Source of the DNA: Chloroflexota bacterium | Lineage (GTDB): Bacteria; Chloroflexota; UBA11872; UBA12225 | Length of the DNA: 47,646 bases | Reading direction: 5' to 3' | NCBI GenBank assembly: GCA_016199265.1 | Contig: JACQGX010000040.1 | Location: 1-47,646 of the forward strand | Shown: piece after piece, positions 18,665-28,351 of the stretch | Numbering within the stretch: the first letter of the stretch is position 1 | How the letters are laid out: every line of letters begins with the position of its first letter | The notes under the pieces: model-generated | The model's database searches: none | What the model was told of the DNA's origin: nothing | What the model saw: the letters and a program-made list of their open reading frames with translations, nothing else | Translations under genes and position numbers: made by a program

Positions 18665-21208
18665 ATGGCAATACAGGAGATAGCGCGGCTGTCCGAGCAA
18701 CGCACTCTTGCGACCTCTGAGCAGCCAGAGGATGCCGCAGTCTCCGGCCCCGCTGCGCGGCCGCGTGGTGACGCCTCCGGCTGGGCTGCGCCGGTTTCGG
18801 TTGCGGCGCTGGCGCTGCTCGTGCGCTTGGCGCACCTCCAGTTCACCGCCAAGCTGCTGCTCGTCGACGACGCGGCGTTCTTCGAGCAGCACGCCCGGAG
18901 CTTCCTTGGGGCCTGGGCCGCCGCCGGCACGGCAGAGTTCTGGCCGCGCTTGCGGGACGTGATCGACGGCGCCTCGCTCCAGGGTGTGCTCTATCCGATC
19001 TTCCAGTCGCTCGTGTACGCGATTGCCGGTGGGGCCGGTAGTACCGGGGCCACCGGCGTCGATCATCGCGCGCTCGTGCTCGTGCAGGCGTTTTTGGGCA
19101 CGGTGTCGGTCTGGTTGACGTACCTGACGGCGCGCAGAGCGTTCGGCCGGGTCGCAGGCGCCGCTGCCGGCGTGTTTACGACAGTCTACGCACCGCTCGT
19201 GCTCAGCAGCGCGTACCTGCTGGCCGAGGCGCTGCTCGTCTGCCTGCAGGCGCTGATCCTGTACCTGCTCGTGTGCGCGCTGGATACGGCCGACGTGACT
19301 CGCAGGCGCTTGCTTGGCGTCGCAGGCGGCGTGTGTACCGGATTGTTCATGCTGCGGCCGGCGTTTCAATACGCCGGTCCCCTGCTCGCCTTCGCCCTCG
19401 GAGCTGCCGGCGCGCTGACGGCGGGCAGAGATCGCCGGCGGCTCGCAGCGCGGCAATTGGCGGCGCCCTTTGCCGCCGGCGTGCTGGCGATCGCACTGCC
19501 GTGGATCGCCCTAAACGGGCTGGTGTACGGCAGCTTTGTCTGGTCGCGGACGGGTGATGCCTGGCAGCAGGTCTACTGGGGCCTCTACCCGCCGAACCGG
19601 GGCTGGTGGCCGCCCGATTCGCCGGTTCCGCCGAAGTACGGCGTCGAGAGCCTGCCTGGGGCCCGCGCCGCCGGGCAGCAGATCGAGGTCAAAGATCGCG
19701 ACTACCTCGAGGCCGCGATCGACCAGGTACGGGCGACGCCGCTGAAGGCCCTCGCTACCGAGGTCAACAAGCTCTACCAGGCGTACCTGCGCCCGTCCAA
19801 CGCCTACGCCGAACAAACGGCGCTGGTAGGTCCCTTTGCCACACCGCTGCACCACGTCCTGGTGCTCGTGGCGCTCGCCGGTTTGTGTCTCTCGTGGCGG
19901 CGGCCGGCGCATGCTATCGTGCTTGCCACCGGCCTCTTTGCTTCGGCGCTGCCGTATCTCGCGTCGCACATCGACCTACGCTACACGATCCCGCCGTCGC
20001 AGCCGGCGGCCGTCTTTGCCGGCCTCGCCATTGGCCAGATCGCCGCGGCGGTGACGGCCGCCGGGAGGCGCGAAGCTAAACCGAGTCCAAAGTCGCAAGC
20101 CCAGTGTCCAAAGCAGCCGGTATCAGGCACTCGACCTTGGACATTGGACTTTGGACTTTGGACTGAGTCTTGGTGGCACGCGACGCGCGCGAGGGCGGGC
20201 CTGATCGCGGCGCTGGCCGCGCTACCGCTCCTGCCCGCCATGGCGGTGTGGGCGGTCGGCGTGCCGTGGCTTGTCGCGGTCCTGCCCGGAATTGCACCTT
20301 GGCACGCCCACCTGTGGCACGCGGCCGTCATGTGCGTGACGCTCGCCGTCGCCGCTACCGGGTGCTTCGTGCTGCTAGCGCCGTTGCGGCGACGGCGAGC
20401 GTTTGTGCTCTCGGGACTGGCGCTGGGCAGCGCGCTCGCGGGAGTCTACGGCGTCCAGGCGGTCTACGACGGCGACTGGCATCAGTGGTCGGTCCTACTG
20501 CGACCGGGCGACGCCGTGCGCCAGACACTGGTGCTGCCGGCCGGATGGCAGTTGCCGCCGGGTGGCCGGGCGGAGATTCGATTGTACGTTTCGGGCGACC
20601 CTCGGCGTGAGTACGAGCCGGTCGTGCGGGTCAATGGGCGCGAGGCATGGCGCCTGGGGCCGGGGTTTGAATACTACGCCGGCCAGGAGAAGTTTTGGAC
20701 GCAAATCGCGGCCATGGCCAGGCACCAGGGCAAAGAACGCATCGAAATTCCGCAGTGGCTCGGCGTGCCACTCGATGCCGACCTGTTGTCCGGCAACCGT
20801 CTGGAGATCGAGCTGGTCATCGAGCCGCGCCGAGCCGGTGGCAGTGAGCCAGCCATGGCCGCGGCCGGTAGCCGCAGCGCAGGCGGCTGGGTGCGGGTCT
20901 GGGGAGACTACGCGCCGCGGCCCGGCGAGCGCATCTACGAAGGCCCGGCGGTGTACAGCCGCTTCCCCGGTGCCGACGAGGCGTTCCTCAAATACGTGGC
21001 GACCGGCGAGTACGGGATCCGGCGATGGACGCCGCTGGATAGCGTCCGGTCGGACGCCGCACGGCGCCGCAGCGATCTACGTGGCGGCACCGCCGGCGGC
21101 GTCTGGCAAACTCACGACCTAAGCGATGCGCCGGGGCGGCAAACTGGGGAATACCGCATCCGGCTGCTGATCTTTGGCCCATCGGGCGAGCTCGTGTCGC
21201 TCTATTGA
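18665..21208 (+). CDS. GT39/ArnT-like GT-C glycosyltransferase with C-terminal beta domain
   Basis: Predicted 847 residues. After a polar N-terminus comes a span, then the acidic loop LLVDDAAFFEQHAR, matching the DD/DE site of GT39-like polyprenyl-sugar transferases, then about twelve more spans. A soluble C-terminal region of about 220 residues (from about residue 620) looks beta-rich and should be extracytoplasmic. A family S repeat is inserted in frame at about residues 471-501, encoding KPSPKSQAQCPKQ and TLDFGLWTES in a loop between spans. The ATG abuts the R repeat and no Shine-Dalgarno is visible. It follows the DUF2142-like gene. Acceptor and donor are unknown. Confidence 0.75.
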   Translation: MAIQEIARLSEQRTLATSEQPEDAAVSGPAARPRGDASGWAAPVSVAALALLVRLAHLQFTAKLLLVDDAAFFEQHARSFLGAWAAAGTAEFWPRLRDVIDGASLQGVLYPIFQSLVYAIAGGAGSTGATGVDHRALVLVQAFLGTVSVWLTYLTARRAFGRVAGAAAGVFTTVYAPLVLSSAYLLAEALLVCLQALILYLLVCALDTADVTRRRLLGVAGGVCTGLFMLRPAFQYAGPLLAFALGAAGALTAGRDRRRLAARQLAAPFAAGVLAIALPWIALNGLVYGSFVWSRTGDAWQQVYWGLYPPNRGWWPPDSPVPPKYGVESLPGARAAGQQIEVKDRDYLEAAIDQVRATPLKALATEVNKLYQAYLRPSNAYAEQTALVGPFATPLHHVLVLVALAGLCLSWRRPAHAIVLATGLFASALPYLASHIDLRYTIPPSQPAAVFAGLAIGQIAAAVTAAGRREAKPSPKSQAQCPKQPVSGTRPWTLDFGLWTESWWHATRARAGLIAALAALPLLPAMAVWAVGVPWLVAVLPGIAPWHAHLWHAAVMCVTLAVAATGCFVLLAPLRRRRAFVLSGLALGSALAGVYGVQAVYDGDWHQWSVLLRPGDAVRQTLVLPAGWQLPPGGRAEIRLYVSGDPRREYEPVVRVNGREAWRLGPGFEYYAGQEKFWTQIAAMARHQGKERIEIPQWLGVPLDADLLSGNRLEIELVIEPRRAGGSEPAMAAAGSRSAGGWVRVWGDYAPRPGERIYEGPAVYSRFPGADEAFLKYVATGEYGIRRWTPLDSVRSDAARRRSDLRGGTAGGVWQTHDLSDAPGRQTGEYRIRLLIFGPSGELVSLY
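20078..20169 (+). repeat. Family S palindromic repeat, copy 1 (in frame in a CDS)
   Basis: Left part AAACCGAGTCCAAAGTCGCA and right part CTTGGACATTGGACTTTGG, ending GGACTGAGTCT, can fold back on each other. The arrangement matches 42806-42900 almost part for part. It is open in the frame of the surrounding glycosyltransferase gene. Confidence 0.83.
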
Positions 21209-21278
21209 CCGTATTGACCGGCGTTGGCCGGCATCGACGAACTATGACCAGCAACGACCAACAGGGAGGAGACACCAC

Positions 21279-21572
21279 GTGCGGCTGAGCGATCCGTTTG
21301 CGAGGCGGCTGGTCACGGCCGGAGCCTGCGCTCTCGCGGCAGTAAACGTGGCACTGGTGGCCAGTGTGGATCTTCCCCTCACCCGGGCGACCGCCCTGAC
21401 GTCGCTGGCAAACGTCATCGTAGCCGTCTTTCCGCTGGCGTATTTCGGCCTATGCGCCTGGGAGAGCATAAGACCGAGTCGGGAGGCATCCAGCGCAGCG
21501 CGAATCGGCACCACCGCCGGCTCGACCGCAGCATCGCGCCGTGTTGGAGAGAGCGTCACGAGCTCCCACTGA
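21279..21572 (+). CDS. Small two-span membrane protein, unknown
   Basis: GTG 21279 has a strong ribosome binding site, AGGGAGGA, 8 bases upstream; this decided the start over a longer open frame from 21174. The 97-residue product has two hydrophobic spans (about residues 9-27 and 38-60) and a Ser/Ala/Arg-rich cytosolic tail. I recognise no family. It lies 70 bases after the GT-C gene and its 3' end overlaps the convergent gene by 17 bases. The gap before it contains TTGACCG/TTGGCCGG repeat-like DNA. Possible accessory subunit of a neighbouring transferase; that is inference only. Confidence 0.6.
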   Translation: MRLSDPFARRLVTAGACALAAVNVALVASVDLPLTRATALTSLANVIVAVFPLAYFGLCAWESIRPSREASSAARIGTTAGSTAASRRVGESVTSSH

Positions 21573-23391
21573 AGGCAACCAGTCTCAGCGCGCTTCGCCC
21601 GCCGGTATTCTGAATGTCCTTAACAACGTAGGTATCCGGTGGAAGTCGTTGCCGGCCCTCCAGGTTCCAGACGACGTAGAGTATGCCCGGCGAGCGAGGC
21701 TCGTGTTCCCATTCGACGCGCCGCGCTTCGAAGGGTGGAAAGCTGACCGGCCCAGGCTCTCCAGCATTAGTCTGTCGGAGAAGCTGCTCACTGCCGCCGT
21801 AGTGGAGGTAGGTAGCCGGATCGTACGCTGTGGCGAAGAGCGCGTAGACGTACGCGAACTCCAGATTCTGGGGAACGACGACCTTCGTGAACTGGCCTTG
21901 CTCTACCTGGGAGCGGGCCTCTCGAAACGCCTCGAGCGCGCCGCTCGACCAGGACTCGGCGTGTTCGCGCGGATAGTGGCGATGATACGAGTACAGGTAG
22001 AAACCGACACTCAGAACGACCAGCAGCAACCAGTCGCGCTGCAGGCGGCGCCGGCGCAGCCACCTCCACATAGGAGGAACTCCGGCGGCAGCGGCGAGAT
22101 ACCACGCCGGCAACATCGCGATGGAGCGAACGGCGTGGGGCGCCTCGGTTGCCACCGCCGCCGGCAGCGGTCCGACAAGGAGCCAGCCGGCGATGGTGCG
22201 CATGACCGGTAACCGCCAGTAGCGGACAATCTGGCCGATGCCCAGCAGAAGCAGCGGAAGGTCCCAAAGGTACAACTGGCCGTGGTCGGTGGAGCGATGT
22301 CGCCACTCTGCGTCGCCGCGGGTAAAGAGATACGTAACGTCGAAATGCGCGAGGTACGCGTCGATCGACCGGCGCGCACTGAGCAGTAGTGGGGAATTGA
22401 GGGCCCACGGTACCCCATCGTGGCGATCGCGCGCGATCCGCTCGCGCGCGATGCGGAGCACCTCCGTATCTGCCAGAAGCAGCGCTTGGGCCGGGCGAGC
22501 ACGGGCACGACCATCCAGCACCTGTTGTGCAATCGGCGCCAGGCCCAGGCCCAGCGCGACCGCCGTGGCACACAGCCAGACACGGGGTGGCAGCACGTAC
22601 CGGTCGCGGAAAGCCCAGAACAGCACCAGGACAAGCAGCGGCGCCACGACGATACCGCCGGGATAGGCGTAAACGGCCAGCAGGAACGCCGCCGCTGCGC
22701 CGACGTAGCACGCGCCAATGGCGTGCCGGCGGCGGCTGTCACCACCGCTTTGGCGAGAGAGTCGCGCGGCTGCAAGCAGCGCCGCCGCAAGGAGCACCAG
22801 GCCAAGCACCAGAAGACTTACTTCGCGTGCCGCCCGGGTGAACTGGAGATGCCATGGCGAGATAGCCAGAAACCCGGCCGCGCTCAACGCGAGTCGCCAG
22901 TTCCGAAAGAGGAGCACAGCGACGACGTACAGCGCCGCGACCGAGAGCGTACCCGCGATTGCGGCCGGCAATCGGATCGCGAACGGCGTCAGGCCAAAGA
23001 TGGCGATGGCCGGCACAGTTGAGTAGACATATGCCGGGCGCTTGAATTCGCCGAAGGCTCGAAACGCCGACGGAAGCCAGGCACCGTACTCATCCCGGCC
23101 TGTCTTCAGCAACGTGAATCCGTTGTAGCCGATCGATACCTCATCGGCATCTAGGCCCGGAGGGTTGGCGCCAAGCCCCCAGAGCCGGAGTACGAGTGCC
23201 AGCGCGACGAGTGACGCTAGCCACGGCAACGGTCGCGTCGCGCTGGAACGTTCTGCTTGGGAGCGCGGCGCGCCGGCGATGGGAGCGCTCCAAGATTCCG
23301 TGACCTGTGTCATGAGACGTGTGGAAACCGAGGGCAATCCGCTTGGACGACGGCGCTTCGGCGCTATGCCACCTTGCGCTGGCGTGAACAT
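21556..23391 (-). CDS. GT39/PMT-like GT-C glycosyltransferase
   Basis: Predicted 611 residues. The first span is followed by GLGANPPGLDADEVSIGYNG, the canonical loop of PMT_2/GT39 proteins with the acidic DADE site, then about eleven spans and a C-terminal extracytoplasmic part of about 170 residues. It should transfer a sugar from a polyprenyl-phosphate donor to a protein or lipid outside the membrane. ATG 23391 lies 9 bases after the upstream stop; ATG 23313 (MTQVTES) is an alternative. It is the last of three leftward GT-C genes (28203 to 21556) with gaps of 30 and 9 bases, a clear operon. Confidence 0.85.
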   Translation of the reverse strand: MFTPAQGGIAPKRRRPSGLPSVSTRLMTQVTESWSAPIAGAPRSQAERSSATRPLPWLASLVALALVLRLWGLGANPPGLDADEVSIGYNGFTLLKTGRDEYGAWLPSAFRAFGEFKRPAYVYSTVPAIAIFGLTPFAIRLPAAIAGTLSVAALYVVAVLLFRNWRLALSAAGFLAISPWHLQFTRAAREVSLLVLGLVLLAAALLAAARLSRQSGGDSRRRHAIGACYVGAAAAFLLAVYAYPGGIVVAPLLVLVLFWAFRDRYVLPPRVWLCATAVALGLGLAPIAQQVLDGRARARPAQALLLADTEVLRIARERIARDRHDGVPWALNSPLLLSARRSIDAYLAHFDVTYLFTRGDAEWRHRSTDHGQLYLWDLPLLLLGIGQIVRYWRLPVMRTIAGWLLVGPLPAAVATEAPHAVRSIAMLPAWYLAAAAGVPPMWRWLRRRRLQRDWLLLVVLSVGFYLYSYHRHYPREHAESWSSGALEAFREARSQVEQGQFTKVVVPQNLEFAYVYALFATAYDPATYLHYGGSEQLLRQTNAGEPGPVSFPPFEARRVEWEHEPRSPGILYVVWNLEGRQRLPPDTYVVKDIQNTGGRSALRLVAFSGSS

Positions 23392-23400
23392 GCTGCCACG

Positions 23401-26193
23401 TCAACGTGGCAGTTCGGCTGCCGCCAGCGACGCCGGAGGACGCGGCCCATTGGGCGGCCGGAGGATGCCGGGATCGACGACTACCAGCGGGTTGCCCCAG
23501 CCGGCCCAATCGTACCTGACGTCGTCAACCGGCTCGGTTCGCAGCGTGAGCCTGATCTCCTGGCCGGCGTAGGTGCCCAGCGGCAGACGGACCTCCACCC
23601 ACCGGCGTTCGTCCTCATGCGCCCGAGGGTTGAGCCGCTGCGCGTACAACTGATCTGTTTGACCGTTGGCGCGCGCCACCTCGACGATAAAGCGCACGCC
23701 GTCGCCGTACGGCGTCGACCACGAATCCGGACGCAGCGCCATGCCCGACTGAAAGACGGTACGTTGATCGACGACTTGGAGGCGGAAGGTCGCCTTGGCC
23801 GGCGGGTGCATGTACAGCCAGCGACGTTCGCGGCCGCCATGAGCCAACGCCCCCCTCTCCGGTTCGAGTGGACCGACGCGCAACCAGTTCAGATCAAAGA
23901 AGGCATTCTCTCCCAGTCGTGCTCCCGCCGCGGACTCCAGAACAGCCGCGCCGGTCTGCACGGCAGCCGCCAGGTCAAGTACGAGACGGTTCGCCTCGTG
24001 AGGCGCCCCCCAGACGCGCAGGTGACGCCCCGACTCTACCGCCAATTGGAATAGGGCAAGCGTGCCGGCCAGCGTGAGCGCGCCGAGAATGAGCCACCGC
24101 TTGGCTTGCGTGAGCCGGCTAACTGCGCCGGTTGAACGGCGGATCGTACGCAGCAGCACGCCGGCGGCGACCAACAGCGTCATGGCCGTGACCGCATTCG
24201 CTGCCGTTCTGATCAGCGTCGTCCCAAACACCGATTGTACTCGATGTCGACCCGCAGGTACGTCGACGAGCTGAAATCCGAGCGTGGAGTCTTCGTCGGC
24301 ACGGTACGGCGGGACGCGGATGGGTGCCGGCTGTCCATCGAGGAATGCCCGCCAGCCGGGGAAATCGAGCTGGTGCCAGGCGAGCGTGGCCCCACCCTCT
24401 TCGACGTCGACCACCGCCTCGCGCCACAATCCGGAGCCGCGCAATTCGAGCAGCGTTGCCCGGCCGGCATACACCAGAAGGGTGCCGCCGAGCCAACTGC
24501 CCGGCGGATAGAGGCGGTCGAATAGCTGATTGCCGCGCGGCCGGCCGGGCTCGCTGACGGCGATCACCACCGCCCTAGGCGTGAACTCGCCACTGCCGGT
24601 CGCCGCACCTCCCGCCCAGGCATCCTGCAGGTACTCACTCTCCACCAGTGCCGACGAGTCGACGCTGCGACTGACGGCGCCGGCTCGAGGGAGAGGCAAG
24701 GCGAGGAGCGAGCTCGTAACCAGACCGATCGCCACCGACGAGGCGATCGGCCATGCGGCCGCCGGTCTAGCTGAGACTTGCGCGATGCCGCCGCCGGCAC
24801 ACAGGGCCAAGCCCAAGGACAGCGGCCCCAGTAGACGCCACGGGAACTGTATGAAACGAAGGGGTGCAACATGCTCCCAGATAGCCGACGACCAGGTCGT
24901 GTTCAAGTACCACGCGGCGAGTACGACGACACCGGCGGCGACGAAGCCCGCGTTACCCACCACCCGCTCCGCCACCTCGACCCCTGTCGCCGACGAGGTG
25001 CCCCGACGTCGGTGGATCGCCGCAGCCAAGAAAGCCAGTGCAGCGGCGAAGCCGACGGCGAGCTGCTGGATACTGGGCTTGACCGGCCCTTCCGGCGCCC
25101 GTCCCGGTCGCCAAACGTACGGGTAAGTCCAGCCGATTTCGACCGCGCCCGACCGCGCACCGAAGTATTTGGCGTGCAATGTCGCCCGCGTGCTGCCAAG
25201 CGGATTGGCCAGTTTATCGAGCACCGACTCCACCGGGTGTTGCGCCAGATCGAACTGCACGGCACCGCCTTCACCGAGGGCAGGCAGGCATACGAACGCG
25301 GTGGCACCAAACGCGACGAGCGCCGCGCCCAGAAGTCGCCCAAACCGCTTATCAAGGGCGCCCCTGTGTACAAAAGACGACAGGAGTACCTGCGCTGCCA
25401 CCCACACAACCGCAAAGGCCGCCGCGAGTAAGGCGCTCAGTGAGTGCGTCAGGAGCAATACCGCGCCAAGCGCCGCCGCCCGAGCCGATCGAGCCAAGGC
25501 CTCGTCGGATGGCGCGTGCCAGGCGCGATGGACGGCAAGTAAGAACCAGGGTAGGCCCCCCAAGGTGAGCGCCTCGGGCAGATCGCCACGAAGATAGAGA
25601 TTGGTCAGAAATGGATATGGCGCGGCGACGTAGACGATCGCGGCGACGAGCCCTGCCAGGCTCCATCTGGAGCGCACACCTGTTCGATCTGATGCTGGCC
25701 AAACGCTCCTGACCAGTGCGTACGTCCCTGATGCGCCCGACAGAACAGCGAGTACCGCGAGCACCTGAAAGCTGGTGTAGATCGAGACGCCGGCCAATCG
25801 ATGAAGTAGCGCGCCGGCGTAGTACGCCAGCGCCGGATAGTAGTTGAAGACCGGATAGCCGAAGCCGCGATACAGATCCGGAATCCAGCGAGGGTAGTCC
25901 CACCGCCGCGACAGCGACCAGTCGAGCGCAAAGATGCGGAGCAAGTGCGGGTTCCCGTCATCTGTTGCCCAAAGATCCAAATCGAGCAGTAGCGCGACGC
26001 CCCACACCGGCGCCGCACAGGCCGCGACGAGCAGCCACGGAAGGAGCGGCCCGGCAACGCGCCGCGCCGCGTGTCCGAGGGCCCTCACCGTCCGGCGCTG
26101 AAAGAATTGCGCACCATAGCTGACCCGGTGGCGGCCAGCGTCGACGGCATCAGCTTGCGAAAGGGCGGGTGCCGTTTCAGCCGTCCCGGTCAT
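23401..26193 (-). CDS. PTPS_related-type large membrane protein, GT-C-like
   Basis: Predicted 930 residues. The N-terminal half is polytopic with the signature DLWATDDGNPHLLR, then YPRWIPDLYRGFGYPVFNYY, matching the membrane family misnamed 6-pyruvoyl-tetrahydropterin synthase-related; those proteins are regarded as GT-C-like. It has about twelve spans, a large extracytoplasmic segment near residues 500-650, one more span pair, and a C-terminal beta-rich region of about 220 residues with WVEVRLPLGTYAGQ. The pterin name should not be taken as function. It is the middle gene of the leftward three-gene GT-C operon. Confidence 0.8.
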   Translation of the reverse strand: MTGTAETAPALSQADAVDAGRHRVSYGAQFFQRRTVRALGHAARRVAGPLLPWLLVAACAAPVWGVALLLDLDLWATDDGNPHLLRIFALDWSLSRRWDYPRWIPDLYRGFGYPVFNYYPALAYYAGALLHRLAGVSIYTSFQVLAVLAVLSGASGTYALVRSVWPASDRTGVRSRWSLAGLVAAIVYVAAPYPFLTNLYLRGDLPEALTLGGLPWFLLAVHRAWHAPSDEALARSARAAALGAVLLLTHSLSALLAAAFAVVWVAAQVLLSSFVHRGALDKRFGRLLGAALVAFGATAFVCLPALGEGGAVQFDLAQHPVESVLDKLANPLGSTRATLHAKYFGARSGAVEIGWTYPYVWRPGRAPEGPVKPSIQQLAVGFAAALAFLAAAIHRRRGTSSATGVEVAERVVGNAGFVAAGVVVLAAWYLNTTWSSAIWEHVAPLRFIQFPWRLLGPLSLGLALCAGGGIAQVSARPAAAWPIASSVAIGLVTSSLLALPLPRAGAVSRSVDSSALVESEYLQDAWAGGAATGSGEFTPRAVVIAVSEPGRPRGNQLFDRLYPPGSWLGGTLLVYAGRATLLELRGSGLWREAVVDVEEGGATLAWHQLDFPGWRAFLDGQPAPIRVPPYRADEDSTLGFQLVDVPAGRHRVQSVFGTTLIRTAANAVTAMTLLVAAGVLLRTIRRSTGAVSRLTQAKRWLILGALTLAGTLALFQLAVESGRHLRVWGAPHEANRLVLDLAAAVQTGAAVLESAAGARLGENAFFDLNWLRVGPLEPERGALAHGGRERRWLYMHPPAKATFRLQVVDQRTVFQSGMALRPDSWSTPYGDGVRFIVEVARANGQTDQLYAQRLNPRAHEDERRWVEVRLPLGTYAGQEIRLTLRTEPVDDVRYDWAGWGNPLVVVDPGILRPPNGPRPPASLAAAELPR

Positions 26194-26223
26194 CGATCGT
26201 TTCGCACAGTACGACGCGGGTGC

Positions 26224-28203
26224 TCAACGGGTGGCGGCCGGCGTGAGCGCCGCTGCCGGCGCGGCGCGGGTTGGAGCATTGGCGCCCCCGGCGGCCTCGC
26301 CCCGGCCGCCGGGGGCGCCGAACCCCACGTCGAGCCGCCCGTCTTCTGCCGGCGTGTGATGCACGGCCGGGCGGTCCTTGAGCCACAGCGTAATCGCCAC
26401 CGCGGCGACCAGCAGCGGCAGACCAAGGTTGCTGATCGAGCCGATCAGCGGCCACTGCTCCCAGAGCTTCGAGGTGCGGATGAGGAGGAGCTCCTGGTCG
26501 ATGCTGAGCAACACAAACGCCGCGACGCCGAGCCCTGCCAGCGTGCGCTTGACCGAGCGGGCGGCGGGTAGCCTGCCCACCGCGGCCATCAGGGCGACAA
26601 ACGCGATCAGCGTCGCGGTGGCATAGTGGAGCCACGTCAGGGGCGAAAGCATGAGCGCGACGGTCACCGCGAGCGAAAACTCCAGCACCTGCCCGATTCG
26701 GTCATCCGGCGCGCGGCCGGGACGCACGAGCGCGAGCAGCAAGAGCAACGCCGAGAGCGACGCCACACCGTTGAGAATGGCCGCGAGGGGGAGGTCGGGC
26801 GGTGGCACCGAGAGGTAGTACGCGTGCGACGTGAGAAACAAGCGGTTGTGCAGCACCGGCAGGCTGATGCTGGTGTGGTGCGTTGTCCCCCGCATCAGCA
26901 GCGGCGCCTTGTCGACGAGCCACGCCTGCCAGACCTCGAACCCACTGACGAGCACCGAAACTGCCAGCAGCGCGCTGCCGGCGACCGCTGCGCCGGCCAG
27001 CGCGCGGACGCGCCGCGCGAGCAGGAAGTACAGCAGCACCCAGCTCGCGAACGGCTTGAAGACGAGCGAGAGCGCGACGAGCGCACCGGAGACAACCCAG
27101 CGCCGGCGCAGGGCGCTGAACAGCGCCAGGGTGAGCGAGAGAAAGATAAACCCGTTTGGCTGGCCGAGCCAAAACGACTCGCGCCACGGAGCGTAGATGC
27201 TGCCGACGAGCACGACCAGAACCGCGATCGTCGCGATCGGGATCGCCGGCGAAAGGATGCGCCGGAGCAGCAACGCGACCGCCGTGGCAAACGCAGCGAC
27301 GTGGAGCGTGCCGTACACGATCAGGCGAGGCACGTCGGGGAGCACCATCCACGGTGCGTAGACGAAGAGCAGCGTCGCCGGCGGCACGTTGATCTGCGCC
27401 CAGATGTCCAGTTGCAGCCGGTACGGCAGCTCGCCGCGCATCATCGCCTGCGCCGCCTGGAAGTGGCTCTGGAACTCTCCCTGGCGCATCGTCAGTTGCT
27501 GGACGAAGCCCCAGTTGACGAGGGCGGTACCGGTGACGGCGAGCGCGACGACCGTCGCAATGCCGGACAGCTTGAACGGGTTAAGCAGCGGCACCCGGCC
27601 CGGCGGGGCCGTGTCCCACACGCCACCTACGGCCGATTTTGCGTCGAGACGGCGCATCCGGCGCGAGGCGAGCGCGCCGGCGGCCACCACGGCGGCCACC
27701 ACCAGCCCAACGTGCAGCAGAACGATCCAGAGGGCGACGTAGAGCGCGAACGTACGGCCTTCGTGCGGCGTGCGGAGCAGGTGGTGCGCGGCAGCGCCGT
27801 TCATCGCCAGCGACGGAGGGAGCGGCACAAACGCAACCGCCGGCCACCACGCCAGGGCCGCGCGGGTCAGCACGTCACGGGACGAGAGCGACGGATTCAT
27901 CCGCCGAAGCAGCACGCCGAAGGTCAGCCATAACCCGGCGCAGCCGGCAAGCGCCACGAGCGCGACGATGGCGAGTATCGCCAGGCGGAGCGCCGGCTGC
28001 CCAGGCGGGATCGAGCGCTCGGCCGCGACGAAGCCGGCCACGACAGCCAGCGAGCCGGTTCCAAGTATGCTGCCAAGCAAGACGGCGCCGCGCACGACGC
28101 GGCGTTGTAGACGTTCCACGATTCCAGCCGTTGTAGGTGGCGCGACCGCCGCGCCGGCAACCGATGATAGCACCGCAGGGCACGAAGCTCCGTCGCAGTA
28201 CAC
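26224..28203 (-). CDS. GT87 (DUF2029)-like polyprenyl-mannose-type transferase
   Basis: Predicted 659 residues with about thirteen spans. Signature pieces of GT87 are present: INVPPATLLFVYAPW, WLGQPNGFIFLSL near residue 345, and GALVALSLVFKPF. Characterised members use polyprenyl-phosphate mannose as donor. The GT2 enzyme at 12904 could make such a donor. It starts the leftward operon, divergent from 28352 with 148 bases between. The first 30 residues are polar and the start is uncertain. The Ala/Gly-rich cytosolic C-terminus (about 630-659) looks disordered. Confidence 0.83.
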   Translation of the reverse strand: MYCDGASCPAVLSSVAGAAVAPPTTAGIVERLQRRVVRGAVLLGSILGTGSLAVVAGFVAAERSIPPGQPALRLAILAIVALVALAGCAGLWLTFGVLLRRMNPSLSSRDVLTRAALAWWPAVAFVPLPPSLAMNGAAAHHLLRTPHEGRTFALYVALWIVLLHVGLVVAAVVAAGALASRRMRRLDAKSAVGGVWDTAPPGRVPLLNPFKLSGIATVVALAVTGTALVNWGFVQQLTMRQGEFQSHFQAAQAMMRGELPYRLQLDIWAQINVPPATLLFVYAPWMVLPDVPRLIVYGTLHVAAFATAVALLLRRILSPAIPIATIAVLVVLVGSIYAPWRESFWLGQPNGFIFLSLTLALFSALRRRWVVSGALVALSLVFKPFASWVLLYFLLARRVRALAGAAVAGSALLAVSVLVSGFEVWQAWLVDKAPLLMRGTTHHTSISLPVLHNRLFLTSHAYYLSVPPPDLPLAAILNGVASLSALLLLLALVRPGRAPDDRIGQVLEFSLAVTVALMLSPLTWLHYATATLIAFVALMAAVGRLPAARSVKRTLAGLGVAAFVLLSIDQELLLIRTSKLWEQWPLIGSISNLGLPLLVAAVAITLWLKDRPAVHHTPAEDGRLDVGFGAPGGRGEAAGGANAPTRAAPAAALTPAATR

Positions 28204-28351
28204 CCGAGCGTGGCACTACCTGACTCAACGGATGAGCGCGCGCGCCGGCCGTTTATACTCGCTGGGAGTTGGTGCAGGACTTGAGGGCGAGCGAGGCGCA
28301 CCACACACCTGGGCACGGATCACCGCGCCGCACGCGTCGTGGCACACCCTA

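Noticed and set aside
23401-26193. Pterin-synthesis enzyme
   Set aside because: The family name is misleading; the protein is a large polytopic membrane protein without a pterin enzyme active site.
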